Counted from the stretch's first letter, positions 17,792-26,280 are shown. The stretch is DNA of 64,000 nt from Bacillus thuringiensis (GCF_022095615.2 NZ_CP155559.1:2601501-2665500); one strand, 5' to 3'. Program-made: numbers and translations. Notes: generated from the letters alone by a model not told the origin.

Positions 17792-18145
17792 TTAATCTAA
17801 TAATTCTTGCTGTTTTTTCTTTGTAAATGACTGTAGAACTAAATCATATGACCAATCAATCATCTTATGAATTTGCTCCTGCTCTACATCCTTATGTATA
17901 TAAACTGTATTCCAATGTTTTTTATTCATATGATAGCCTGGAATGATTGCATCTGGATAATCGTCTCTTATTCTTATTGCAAGTTCTGGATCACATTTTA
18001 ATGTAATTGCCGCTTTTTCTCCTTCTTCATGGCTTACTATCGCAAATATTTTATTGTTGAGCCTCATACATGTTGCATTCCAACCATCTGGTGAATCTTC
18101 TGTCGCTTTTCTTTTCGATAAACAATATATTCTTGTTGCATTCAT
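17792..18145 (-). CDS. MmcQ/YjbR family protein
   Basis: 117 residues of the YjbR-like fold, marked by ITLKCDPELAIRIRDDYPDAIIPGYHMNKKHWNTV, the usual core of MmcQ/YjbR proteins. The family has a CyaY-like fold and is often called DNA-binding. It starts 12 bp upstream of the methyltransferase gene and may be co-transcribed with it. Confidence 0.85.
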   Translation of the reverse strand: MNATRIYCLSKRKATEDSPDGWNATCMRLNNKIFAIVSHEEGEKAAITLKCDPELAIRIRDDYPDAIIPGYHMNKKHWNTVYIHKDVEQEQIHKMIDWSYDLVLQSFTKKKQQELLD

Positions 18146-18228
18146 TCTAATTCACACCTCTTATTCTTTCCCTATTTGATTACGATGCATCACAATTTGC
18201 TTCGTCGTTTGAAATTGCTGTTCACCGT
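18146..18228 (-). pseudogene. C-terminal remnant of an unknown gene next to the IS element
   Basis: Reading leftward from the IS end, an open frame gives VDGEQQFQTTKQIVMHRN then QIGKE and a TAA just before the YjbR gene. It has no start of its own and begins exactly where the element ends. It looks like the tail of a gene cut off by the insertion or by a deletion at it. Too short to name. Confidence 0.4.
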
Positions 18229-18560
18229 CAACTACCCCACTGAGATAAAGCATTTCAGTGGGGGCTTGAGTTAGAACGCTAGGTCTTTTCGTCTATCACT
18301 AGACAGTTGACTCTCTAGCATTCATGCCACCTTATGGTAACACCCCAATTATGTTTTTGGTTGGTACTAGCAACGAACGATTGTTTTCCCACTCGCACCA
18401 CTCTTTCGAAAAAGAGCAGTTCTTCCTTTTGGAAGAAGCCACCACTCAGATGAATCCGGCGTGTGCTACAAGCCCCGACAAGTCGAGTACACATGGATGG
18501 TTGACGCACCCACTAAGCTATGCACGAAGCAACAGCCTTACGTTTTTGTACTTCTAATAG
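18229..18560 (-). ncRNA. Predicted omega-RNA (right-end guide RNA scaffold)
   Basis: The region from the tnpB 3' end to the element end is non-coding in any convincing way but rich in hairpins: TTCTTCC/GGAAGAA (18420-18437), CTCTTT/AAAGAG (18401-18416), CTAGA/TCTAG near 18300 and the terminal CCCCACTGA/TCAGTGGGG (18235-18263). By analogy with characterised TnpB systems this is the omega-RNA, whose guide would be the roughly 16-20 nt just beyond the element, near 18210-18230 on the minus strand. Confidence 0.6.
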
Positions 18561-19868
18561 AATCGGCGTTTTCACTTTGAGATTGACATCCAATTCTACA
18601 ACTTTTGATTTTTCCAATGTATTCAGCGCACCATTAATATCAGCGTGAATACATTTCCCTGATTTACTTTGGTACAGACCACGAGTGATTCGTTTGCCAC
18701 TAAAGCGATAATGGGTCCTATCATCCTTAGACCAAACCGGAACCGGATCTTTATCCAGAAAACTAGCTTTAGAAGTATAGCTTTCTTCTTGTTTTAAAAA
18801 TCGGATGCCTTCTTTTACACATTTATTCTCAATTGCCGCGATCAGTTTATGAAATGGGATTTGAACAAATTGTTGATTATTCTTTTTGCCCATATCAGAT
18901 TTTTGTTTCCAACCAGCGTTATACCCTACGACAACCGTATCTATGTTACATGCTTTCACTTTTTTAAATAACAGGCCTACAGTTTGTGAAATATAACCGT
19001 TTATTTGTCTTTCCCGTTTATGCCAAAGTGCAGCCATTTGATTCGTTACAACACGTTTTGAAATTCCATTTTCTACATTTTTCCGCCCTAGATTACGTAT
19101 CATTTTGTTGAAGTACTGGTTAATGGATTTTAATTTTTTTCCATCAATTAAGAATGTATCACCTGTATTTGTTGCACAACTTACTAATCTATCTACACCT
19201 AAATCGCAACTCAAAGCGTTACTAGTAGTCGTGGGTTGTTTCTTCATTTGAGAAACGTGCATTTCATATGTGTAATGCACCTCAAAGAACCGACCTTTTT
19301 GCTTCGGTACAATCTCAATGTAGGAGATTTTTTTATTTCTCAAGTTTTTAGGCATACGTATTTGAATGGAACCGAATTTTTTCCTGAATGCAACACTCAT
19401 CGGAATCATCCAATACCCGTTATCATCCACTTTTGGAACTTGATAGATTTCAATGATTCGTTTGTCCGTTGAGCGAGAATAATTTGGAAACTTAGGACGA
19501 CCTGTGAACTTCTCAGGATTTTCCTTCCACTGTTCCATTGCTTTAAAAAAGCTTTTTACTTCTGCATTTAAGGCTCTACGAATCGCTTGAGCAGAGTTTG
19601 ATTGAATGCCCGAGTAGTTTATATCGGTTTGCATGGCAGTGTCCACTTCTTTTACAGTAGCCATCTTGTTATGATTCAAATAACTTTGTTTAATCGTGTA
19701 CAATCCAATATTTCGCAATGCTTTTGAACTATGTGACATGCGTTGCAGTAAACGAAATTCTTTTGCAGTAAGGCAAGCTCGTCCAATATTTTGTTTCTGC
19801 GTGAATCGTTGTATGGTTTCTCTTTTCTTTTGTTTACGTAATACTTTCACTGCTTTCTTTCTAGTCAT
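18513..19868 (-). CDS. tnpB: TnpB RNA-guided nuclease-like protein
   Basis: About 451 residues from ATG 19868, eight bases after AAGGTGG. The N-terminal OrfB HTH/WED part is followed by RuvC-I LSCDLGVDRLVSCATN and RuvC-III HADINGALNTLEK. The usual RuvC-II Glu (IEDL-type) is replaced by VVVGYNAGWKQ, and an alternative acidic site occurs in KQEESYTSKASFLDKD. The CxxC zinc ribbon normally before RuvC-III is absent. This is the 'GYN' branch of TnpB proteins. Whether it cleaves DNA cannot be judged here. Confidence 0.9.
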   Translation of the reverse strand: MTRKKAVKVLRKQKKRETIQRFTQKQNIGRACLTAKEFRLLQRMSHSSKALRNIGLYTIKQSYLNHNKMATVKEVDTAMQTDINYSGIQSNSAQAIRRALNAEVKSFFKAMEQWKENPEKFTGRPKFPNYSRSTDKRIIEIYQVPKVDDNGYWMIPMSVAFRKKFGSIQIRMPKNLRNKKISYIEIVPKQKGRFFEVHYTYEMHVSQMKKQPTTTSNALSCDLGVDRLVSCATNTGDTFLIDGKKLKSINQYFNKMIRNLGRKNVENGISKRVVTNQMAALWHKRERQINGYISQTVGLLFKKVKACNIDTVVVGYNAGWKQKSDMGKKNNQQFVQIPFHKLIAAIENKCVKEGIRFLKQEESYTSKASFLDKDPVPVWSKDDRTHYRFSGKRITRGLYQSKSGKCIHADINGALNTLEKSKVVELDVNLKVKTPILLEVQKRKAVASCIA

Positions 19869-19981
19869 TGTTTTCACCACCTTTCTTAAAGAATTAACTT
19901 ATTAATTCCTTTTGGTGCAAGTAACCGAATGATTATGATTATCCAATTTCGTTATCTTATGATATATTCCCTCCTTATCTA

Positions 19982-20146
19982 ATGGCAGATTGTATCGTAA
20001 GACAAAAAGAAACAAATATTTCCCCTGGGAACATTGTTATGAACGCAATTCATCACCACCTGAATTGTTGGGTTTCACCCGTAGCACAAATCATATGGAA
20101 TCTTCTTGCCGAAAAGGATAAAACGATAGAATCCAGCTTGTTATGA
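19982..20146 (+). pseudogene. Possible gene remnant beside the IS element
   Basis: A 54-codon frame (MADCIVRQKETNISPGNI...WNLLAEKDKTIESSLL) with no Shine-Dalgarno sequence. The frame stays open further left toward the IS end (SYDIFPPYL before the ATG), which suggests the downstream part of a gene truncated by the element. It overlaps the next short frame by ATGA. Not recognised. Confidence 0.25.
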
Positions 20147-20301
20147 AAACCTACATAAGATTAATTTATAATATCGATTTTACAATTGCAATCGTTACTC
20201 TTCTTTTCACATTCTTTATATTAAATATACAGAATAAAAGAAAACCAGTGAATAAAATAACAAAAGCATTTCTCACATACTATTTAACTATTAAAGCTTG
20301 A
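20143..20301 (+). CDS. Possible 52-residue single-span membrane peptide
   Basis: Begins at an ATG overlapping the preceding stop (ATGA), reading MKTYIRLIYNIDFTIAIVTL and a hydrophobic stretch to about residue 31, then a basic tail NKRKPVNKITK. The overlap suggests coupling or a frameshifted remnant of the preceding frame. Weak evidence. Confidence 0.25.
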   Translation: MKTYIRLIYNIDFTIAIVTLLFTFFILNIQNKRKPVNKITKAFLTYYLTIKA

Positions 20302-20361
20302 ATTTATTTCAAGAACTGGTAAAGTTAATTAGGTAAAAAATACATAAAGTGAGGCGATTTT

Positions 20362-21747
20362 TTGAAAAAGTTTAGTTTTTTACTAACAGCATTTGTCATA
20401 ATCTTATCGTTATGCATCCCTAGTTTTACAAGTGCTAAAGCTTTTCCAGATGTCCAATCTAATCATTGGGCAATTAAAGAAATTAACTATTTATCGGATA
20501 AAGGTATTATTAATGGTACTCCAGAAGGATATTTTAAGCCAGGCGATCATGTAACGCGTGGGCAAATGGCTTTAATGCTAGATTTATCCTTAAAATTAGA
20601 AAAACCATCTAGTTATAATCATATTTTTTCTGATGTAACTAAAGGTATCTATTATTACGATTCTGTACATAAGTTAGCACACAACAATATTGTACAACGT
20701 GAAAAAAATTACTTCCCGGATCGTTCATTATCTCGTGCAGAAATGGCAGTAGTTCTTGTTAAAACTTTTGATTTGAAACCTACAGGTGCCGATGTCAATT
20801 TCCCTGATGTTCCATCTAATCACTGGGGATACAATTATGTCAAAATTTTAGCTCAAAATAATATCACTGCTGGATTTCCTGATGGTACATTTGGCCCCGA
20901 TGTCAAAGTAACTCGTGAGCAATTCGCTGCATTCTTAGCTCGTGTATTAGAACCAAATTTCCGTCCAGCTCTTCCTAAACCTAAAGGTAACGTAGAGATT
21001 CATTATATTGATGTCGGACAAGGTGATGCTACTTTTATTAAGTCCCCAAGTGGAGAAACTATCCTTATTGACGCTGGTAATAACGGAAAAGGTAAAGTAG
21101 TAGCAAACTATCTAAAAGGATTAGGATATCAAACTATTGATTATATGATCGCTACTCATCCTGATGCTGATCATGTAGGTGGATTAGATGAAGTCCTATA
21201 TTCTATGAATGTAAAAAACGTTTACGCCCCTAAAGTAAGTCATACGACACAAACGTTTAAAGACTTCCTAACTGCAGTAGCTAACAAAGGATTAACAATT
21301 AAAGAGGCGAAATCTGGAGTAACTTTACCAATCAACGGTTTAAACTCACAATTTTTAGCTCCCGTTAAAGAATATAGTAACGATCTAAATGAGTGGAGTG
21401 CGGTATTAAAAATAACACACGGTAGCAAATCCTTCTTATTCACAGGTGATGCTGAATCTAAAAGTGAGAAAGATATGGTTGCAACACATGGTTCTAACCT
21501 AAAATCAGATGTATTAAAACCAGGTCATCACGGAAGTAAGACTTCTTCTTCTCAGCCATTTTTAGATGCAGTGAAACCAAGTATCGCTGTGATTAGTGCA
21601 GGTGCAGGTAACCGCTATGGCCATCCTACGCAGGAAACTTTAGCAAAGTTAAATGCAATGTCTGTTAAGGTATATAGAACAGATTTAAATGGTACTGTAG
21701 TTATTAATAGTGATGGTTCAAATATTTCTGTAAGAACGGAGAGATAA
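20362..21747 (+). CDS. SLH-domain surface protein with ComEC-like metallo-beta-lactamase domain
   Basis: 461 residues: signal peptide to about 26, three SLH repeats (about 27-70, 87-130, 145-190) that bind secondary cell-wall polymer, then a metallo-beta-lactamase fold from about 207. Metal motifs are HYIDVGQGDATFI, ATHPDADHVGGLDE, FLFTGDAES and KPGHHGSKTSSS. The domain is the extracellular nuclease-like type found at the end of ComEC/Rec2. The start is TTG with GAGGCG upstream. The DUF3006 gene follows 2 bp later, a common partner of this domain. Confidence 0.92.
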   Translation: MKKFSFLLTAFVIILSLCIPSFTSAKAFPDVQSNHWAIKEINYLSDKGIINGTPEGYFKPGDHVTRGQMALMLDLSLKLEKPSSYNHIFSDVTKGIYYYDSVHKLAHNNIVQREKNYFPDRSLSRAEMAVVLVKTFDLKPTGADVNFPDVPSNHWGYNYVKILAQNNITAGFPDGTFGPDVKVTREQFAAFLARVLEPNFRPALPKPKGNVEIHYIDVGQGDATFIKSPSGETILIDAGNNGKGKVVANYLKGLGYQTIDYMIATHPDADHVGGLDEVLYSMNVKNVYAPKVSHTTQTFKDFLTAVANKGLTIKEAKSGVTLPINGLNSQFLAPVKEYSNDLNEWSAVLKITHGSKSFLFTGDAESKSEKDMVATHGSNLKSDVLKPGHHGSKTSSSQPFLDAVKPSIAVISAGAGNRYGHPTQETLAKLNAMSVKVYRTDLNGTVVINSDGSNISVRTER

Positions 21748-21749
21748 TT

Positions 21750-21962
21750 ATGAAAAAGGGTATTATTGACCGTTTTGAAGGCGAACTAGCAGTTATTGAA
21801 GTGAATAACGTAACAATTGATGTACCTAAATCCAAACTCCCTTCCACTGCAAAAGAAGGTGATGTTCTTATAATCAAGGATGATAAGTATACAATTGATA
21901 AGGACGAAACAGATAAAAGAAGACGTGAAATCCAAGATTTAATGAATAAGCTATTTGAATAG
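21750..21962 (+). CDS. DUF3006 protein
   Basis: 70 residues matching DUF3006: MKKGIIDRFEGELAVIEV, a central IDVPKSKLP and a C-terminal charged helix DKRRREIQDLMNKL. It starts two bases after the MBL gene stop. DUF3006 proteins recur next to ComEC-like MBL hydrolases and may contact or modulate them; this is inference. It has no signal peptide, so it would stay in the cytoplasm. Confidence 0.9.
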   Translation: MKKGIIDRFEGELAVIEVNNVTIDVPKSKLPSTAKEGDVLIIKDDKYTIDKDETDKRRREIQDLMNKLFE

Positions 21963-21963
21963 A

Positions 21964-21999
21964 AAAAAAGAGCCCTCCAACAGGACGGCTCTTTTTTTG
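21964..21999. terminator. Terminator between DUF3006 and endolysin genes
   Basis: GAGCCCTCC/GGACGGCTC stem with one mismatch, flanked by A-run and T-run; it can serve both converging genes. Confidence 0.85.
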
Positions 22000-22018
22000 C
22001 ACAAATAGTAGCTTTTTA

Positions 22019-22825
22019 TTATTTAACTTCATACCACCAACCTTTCCGATCAAGCCAACCTTTCATACCGTTTAATTGCGCATCGCTAGTTGGATCAGAA
22101 ATAAAATACGTTAAGCCATCTGATTGTAAAATGAAAGTCGCAGTCATTTTTACTGATGTTAAAGCCGTCATAGCTTCAGGAGCCTCATATGGTGAAAAGG
22201 CACCCGATTGGATAACATTTTGTTTAGAGACTTGAGCTTGTACATTTTCTTGTTTAGGTACTGCTCCAGTAAACCAGGAAAGTGGCTTATTTCCTATCAA
22301 TTGGTTTAAATCACATTTACCGATACCAGGTACATTACCAGTCTCAGTGTATTGCCAAATATCACAAGGATATGCTGGTTTATTGCCGCCATATCGAGGA
22401 ATCCATACAAAATCACTTTTTACGTTCGCCATACCGAAAGGCTCATATACATGATGACCAACATATAAACCAACTTTCTTAGCACCTAATCGACGTAATT
22501 CATCAATAAAAGTTTGTGCACCGGCCCTCATATCATCCATTGTTTTTACTTCTACATCAGCCACCCAAACTGTAGCGCTCTTATCACCACGATTCCAAAA
22601 ATCTTGTGCTTCCTTCTTCGCATCAGCAATTGAAATAAAGCGACAGAATGCATAGTTACCAAATGGAATATTTCTAGTTTTCATTGCTTGGACATAATTT
22701 TTATATAAAGGATCTACATAATTTGATCCATCTTGTACCCTAGCGATTACGAAATCTAGTTGTGGACCGGCTACATCCCAGTTAATGTTACCGTTCCATT
22801 TTGAAATATCTACAATATAACCCAT
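22019..22825 (-). CDS. GH25 lysozyme (phage-type endolysin)
   Basis: 268 residues. The GH25 catalytic domain (about 1-190) shows [12 protein letters not shown] and the WVADVEV acidic motif. After a linker (about 195-215), a C-terminal module ([19 protein letters not shown]...[14 protein letters not shown]) resembles the wall-binding domains of Bacillus phage endolysins. There is no signal peptide, so release would need a holin or lysis; no holin or phage genes are nearby. AAAGGAGGTG precedes the start. Confidence 0.9.
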   Translation of the reverse strand: MGYIVDISKWNGNINWDVAGPQLDFVIARVQDGSNYVDPLYKNYVQAMKTRNIPFGNYAFCRFISIADAKKEAQDFWNRGDKSATVWVADVEVKTMDDMRAGAQTFIDELRRLGAKKVGLYVGHHVYEPFGMANVKSDFVWIPRYGGNKPAYPCDIWQYTETGNVPGIGKCDLNQLIGNKPLSWFTGAVPKQENVQAQVSKQNVIQSGAFSPYEAPEAMTALTSVKMTATFILQSDGLTYFISDPTSDAQLNGMKGWLDRKGWWYEVK

Positions 22826-23047
22826 TGCTTAACACCTCCTTTATTAGTATTATATTCAGAGCTCGTCTTATTGCTCTTCTGCTCCTATGAATTCAACAGC
22901 TCTTGTTAGAAAGAAAACTATACTACAAGTGTCTTCTACAAAGACAGTAACTCATTTTCAATAAAAAAGAAAATCATAGTTATACGAATCGTACTATTTG
23001 TTCCCAACAGTGCATCAGCTTGAGTAGTTGCTATAAACAAAAAAATA

Positions 23048-23069
23048 GCATCACCTTGTTTGGTGATGC
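23048..23069 (-). terminator. Terminator for GNAT gene
   Basis: GCATCACC/GGTGATGC hairpin followed on the minus strand by TATTTTTTTG. Confidence 0.8.
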
Positions 23070-23107
23070 CTTTAACATCCAATTTCCTTCTAGAACACGG
23101 AAACTAA

Positions 23108-23524
23108 CTATAACCTCTTCTCTAAAAAGTGTTGACTATGTCCTTTAGGATGATCTTCAACAACACCATATTCTCGGTAGCCATGCTTTTTATAAAAATC
23201 TGGCGCTTGAAAACTAAATGAATCTAATAATATTAATCTACACCCTTTTTCCTTCGCAATGTCTTCGATTTTATGTAACAATTGACTGCCATAACCATCA
23301 TGACGAACTGTTTCATCAACCCATAAAAAATCTATATGAAGATGATAAAAATACATCGTTCCTGTTACTCCACCAAATATTTTTCCATCCTCACCTTTTA
23401 CTACGAAACTTACTTGCTCCATCGGCTGTTTTGCTTCATCTGTTAAAATCGACATGTTATATTGAATTACTTTATTTTTTATGTATTCTCCTTCAGCTCT
23501 AGTACCATTCTCTATGCGTTTCAT
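23108..23524 (-). CDS. GNAT N-acetyltransferase
   Basis: 138 residues with a GNAT core: VDETVRHDGYGSQLLHKIEDIAKEKGC near residues 72-98 holds the acetyl-CoA loop (RHDGYGS), and FYKKHGYREYGVVEDHP is the terminal motif. The substrate is unknown. Monocistronic, with its own terminator. Confidence 0.87.
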   Translation of the reverse strand: MKRIENGTRAEGEYIKNKVIQYNMSILTDEAKQPMEQVSFVVKGEDGKIFGGVTGTMYFYHLHIDFLWVDETVRHDGYGSQLLHKIEDIAKEKGCRLILLDSFSFQAPDFYKKHGYREYGVVEDHPKGHSQHFLEKRL

Positions 23525-23556
23525 ATATTTCTTCCTTTCAACTTAGTAAGCTACCT

Positions 23557-23946
23557 TTAATTTTTACTTTTCCTTTTTAAAATACTAATAAACACGAATC
23601 CACCATAAGTAACAAAGCATGAAAAACCAATTATCCCTGGCACAGAGACATAACCTGTTCTTATATAACTAATAACGGCAAAACAAGCGATAGATAATAA
23701 AATAGATGGCCAAAATATAAGAGCTGTTTTTCTTCGTCTCTCTTTCGATGTACTTTCTTTCTCTTCAGAAACACGTGTGCCAAAAAGCAATACAATACAA
23801 ATAAGTATCGCTGCAAAGTAAATCGTATCTATTGACAGAGTATGATCGTAAATCGCGATTCCAACTTCCAAAGCGATAATTGTTAAAATTAATATAATGA
23901 TTGTTGATGTCTTTAAGTTTCTTTTCAACCTCTCACCCCTTGCCAC
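23557..23946 (-). CDS. Membrane protein of unknown family
   Basis: 129 residues with four hydrophobic segments (about 13-30, 37-55, 73-90, 96-120) and a basic N-terminus MARGERLKRNLKTS. A charged loop (RVSEEKESTSKERRRK) separates the two helix pairs. No family recognised. It lies 32 bp upstream of the acetyltransferase gene. Confidence 0.65.
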   Translation of the reverse strand: MARGERLKRNLKTSTIIILILTIIALEVGIAIYDHTLSIDTIYFAAILICIVLLFGTRVSEEKESTSKERRRKTALIFWPSILLSIACFAVISYIRTGYVSVPGIIGFSCFVTYGGFVFISILKRKSKN

Positions 23947-24175
23947 TTTTACTGCTGATGCTAAAGGAACATGCAGTTCATTATTATAGGAGTAATTATA
24001 TTATCATATTTTTTTGAGTACACAACCACTCCAAGTTGACCACATTGTATTTCTTTCATTTTTTTATATCATCGTTTGCATATTCATACCTGTTTTTATA
24101 TTGTTTTATCGTCTTCTCAAAATTCGATATAGAATATAAAAAACCTTTTTTGTTACATGATATTTATGCATACAA

Positions 24176-24209
24176 TAAAAAAGATAGCATGAAATTTCCT
24201 CATGCTACC
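24176..24209 (-). terminator. Terminator for acetyltransferase gene
   Basis: TAGCATGA/TCATGCTA hairpin followed on the minus strand by TCTTTTTT. Confidence 0.75.
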
Positions 24210-24243
24210 TTTATAAAATAAATATTACGCATAACGCAAACAC

Positions 24244-24756
24244 CTACTCTTCCGTAGGCTTTTTAGGACCATTAAGCTCCAATTGATAAAAAGCTAAATC
24301 TAACCACCTATTAAACTTATAACCGGCCTTCTTTATTGTCCCCGCATGAACAAATCCATAGTTTTCATGTAAGGCAATGCTTTTCTCATTTTCTGCATCA
24401 ATTCCAGCAATTAAGGTCATATATTCCCTTTCTTTTGCAACTGTGATTAATGCCTTCATTAAAGAAGTTCCTATCTTATTTTTTCTATATTCCTTATGAA
24501 CATACACAGAATGCTCAATTGAATATTTATAGGCAGGCCAAGCTCTAAACGGCCCGAATGTCGCAAATCCTACTACTTTATTATCTAGTTCGTATACAAA
24601 AATCGGATAGCCATCAGCCTTTTTTTGTTCATACCAATCTATTCTATTTTCAAGGGTTACAGGTTTATACGTATATACGGCTGTTGTATACAGTATGGCA
24701 TCATTATAAATATCTAAAATATATGTTATATCTTTTTCCGTTGCTTCCCTTATCAT
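24244..24756 (-). CDS. GNAT acetyltransferase, phosphinothricin-acetyltransferase-like
   Basis: 170 residues. MIREATEKDITYILDIYNDAI, TLENRIDWYEQKK and VYVHKEYRKNKIGTSLMKALI follow the Pat/MnaT branch of GNAT enzymes, with the acetyl-CoA loop YRKNKIGTSL near residues 94-103. Family members acetylate phosphinothricin-like or methionine-derivative amines. The substrate here is not known. Confidence 0.87.
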   Translation of the reverse strand: MIREATEKDITYILDIYNDAILYTTAVYTYKPVTLENRIDWYEQKKADGYPIFVYELDNKVVGFATFGPFRAWPAYKYSIEHSVYVHKEYRKNKIGTSLMKALITVAKEREYMTLIAGIDAENEKSIALHENYGFVHAGTIKKAGYKFNRWLDLAFYQLELNGPKKPTEE

Positions 24757-24791
24757 AGTTTTCTTCCTTTCATATACGTTATCTTTTTTTA

Positions 24792-25802
24792 CTACCTATT
24801 CGTTACACGAACACTAGCTTTTCGGAAGCCATCATAAATGTTTAATGCAGCAGATACTATATAAATAAGAATACCTCCACCAATTAACCACTTTTTAATT
24901 TCCTCTGGAGAAGTAGTAAACACATTTGCCATATACGAAATAAATCCTTCGTTAAATAAATGCGGATTTACTACAATTACAATGAATACTATTGTTCCAG
25001 CTATTTGGAGTATAGCATTCCCAATTGCCAACTTTTTCGTCCATTGTCCTTGTACTAACTTATAAAGAGATATACCTACTTCAAACACGATCATAATTAC
25101 AACGATTGGCCAATACTGAAGTAACACATCTTGATTAAAAGTTGGCGCGACAAACTTCAATCCGCTTTCTGTACCATGATATACACCTACAAGATGATTC
25201 GCATAAAAGTACAGTGTGGCCCATATTGCAGTCCACATCAAACCTCCAAAAACTTCAAACTTTGAGATTGATTTTTTCTTTGGAATATACGAAGTATTTT
25301 TCAGATCATCAGGCGTCCATTTTTTTAAACTTGTCGTCAACGGTTGGGTTCCTTTGTCTTTATCTGTTCTTTCTAAAATTGCAAATACAAGTGTCAACCA
25401 GAAAAATACATGGAGGCCTACTTCGACAATTTCCCCAATTCCTTTACCTATCAAATTTAAAATAACATTTAATACCGCTTGCTCACCATTATATCCTACA
25501 AAATTTTCTGCAACCATTGCAATGAGTGCGATTACAGCTGCAATTGGTATAATCATTTTTAATAACGTCGTATATACATCAAAATAACGTGGTCCAATTA
25601 AATGCATCGGTCTATCCAAATACCCATTAGCCAATGAAACTGGGCTTCCCAATTTTTCAAGGACACTCTTTACATCTTCCTCATTATACTCATCAGGTAA
25701 CATATCCTCGATAGTTGACCGTAGTTCAAGAATAATATCTTCACGATTTTTTTCAGGTAATCTCTTCGCTACTTCCTCGACATACATATCAATCAAGTTC
25801 AT
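24792..25802 (-). CDS. HAAS-domain membrane protein
   Basis: 336 residues. The N-terminal 60 residues (MNLIDMYVEEVAKRLPEKNREDIILELRSTIEDMLPDE...) form a HAAS signalling domain, followed by about six transmembrane helices. Such proteins are typically encoded with PadR regulators, and this gene overlaps the PadR gene by 14 nt. It probably acts as its membrane sensor or target; the ligand is unknown. Confidence 0.85.
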   Translation of the reverse strand: MNLIDMYVEEVAKRLPEKNREDIILELRSTIEDMLPDEYNEEDVKSVLEKLGSPVSLANGYLDRPMHLIGPRYFDVYTTLLKMIIPIAAVIALIAMVAENFVGYNGEQAVLNVILNLIGKGIGEIVEVGLHVFFWLTLVFAILERTDKDKGTQPLTTSLKKWTPDDLKNTSYIPKKKSISKFEVFGGLMWTAIWATLYFYANHLVGVYHGTESGLKFVAPTFNQDVLLQYWPIVVIMIVFEVGISLYKLVQGQWTKKLAIGNAILQIAGTIVFIVIVVNPHLFNEGFISYMANVFTTSPEEIKKWLIGGGILIYIVSAALNIYDGFRKASVRVTNR

Positions 25803-26136
25803 TCTTGTCCTCCTCCTTTAATAGGTTATAAAGTTCTTTCGAATCCTTTATCCATTCCTTTTTTAACTGCAAAAATATCTCTAATCCATATTCACTTAAA
25901 ACGTAATACTTACGAGGTCTACTCTCCGTTTTATCCCAACTACTCGTCACTAGCTCTTGCTTTTCTAATCGGCGAAGTAGTGGATATAAAGTACTTTGAT
26001 CGATTGTGATCCCTGATTGCTCCAATAATTGGACAAGTGAATACCCATACTGCGGTGTTCTTAACTGGCTTAAAACCGCTAATGTTAATGTACCTCTTCT
26101 TAATTCAGTAATTAACGAATTTAATAAAGCATCCAT
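25789..26136 (-). CDS. PadR family transcriptional regulator
   Basis: 115 residues with a winged helix: RRGTLTLAVLSQLRTPQYGYSLVQLLEQSGITIDQSTLYPLLRRLEKQELVTSSW is the PadR consensus. The C-terminal helix is the dimer contact. It is translationally coupled to the HAAS protein and is probably autoregulated through the repeats at 26157-26203. Confidence 0.93.
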   Translation of the reverse strand: MDALLNSLITELRRGTLTLAVLSQLRTPQYGYSLVQLLEQSGITIDQSTLYPLLRRLEKQELVTSSWDKTESRPRKYYVLSEYGLEIFLQLKKEWIKDSKELYNLLKEEDKNELD

Positions 26137-26156
26137 TCACTCACCTCATTTCCATT

Positions 26157-26203
26157 ACTATGTGTCATACAGTATATGTTTTATACTATGTATCGTACAG
26201 TAT
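26157..26203. promoter_or_regulatory. Direct-repeat operator upstream of padR-type gene
   Basis: Two copies of a 19-nt element ACTATGT(G/A)TC(A/G)TACAGTAT start at 26157 and 26185, 28 bp apart (two mismatches). They lie 21-67 bp upstream of the PadR start, over the likely promoter, and fit an autoregulatory operator. Confidence 0.6.
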
Positions 26204-26245
26204 TAGTGTGATAAAAACAATGCGTATTTACAAAAAATAGATAAT

Positions 26246-26280
26246 AAAAAAGCACAAACTATAGAATTTGTGCTTTTTTT
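26246..26280. terminator. Terminator after DUF952 gene
   Basis: AAAGCACAAA/TTTGTGCTTT stem flanked by A-run and T-run, just after the DUF952 stop on the minus strand. Confidence 0.85.

Larger units (their letters stand above)
18229..19955 (-). mobile_element. IS200/IS605-family element carrying only tnpB (IS1341-type)
   Basis: One tnpB gene, a structured non-coding right end (left in window coordinates) finishing in a perfect 9-bp hairpin at 18235-18263, and a 7-bp hairpin GAATTAA/TTAATTC at 19891-19908 just before tnpB. No tnpA transposase is present, so movement would need one in trans. The tnpB-upstream boundary is approximate because these elements have no terminal inverted repeats or target duplication. 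Confidence 0.75.
19869..20361. other. Region between tnpB and the SLH protein gene
   Basis: Holds the tnpB ribosome site and hairpin (19891-19908), the element boundary, and two short overlapping open frames without ribosome sites (19982-20146 and 20143-20301). The SLH gene's own site GAGGCGATTTTT lies at the right edge. Confidence 0.5.

Noticed and set aside
18315..18509. Open frame inside the IS element right end
   Set aside because: It lies in the hairpin-rich omega-RNA region, has no ribosome site, and its codons follow the RNA stems.
22019..22825. Start of a prophage at the endolysin gene
   Set aside because: No integrase, holin, structural or attachment-site features occur around it.
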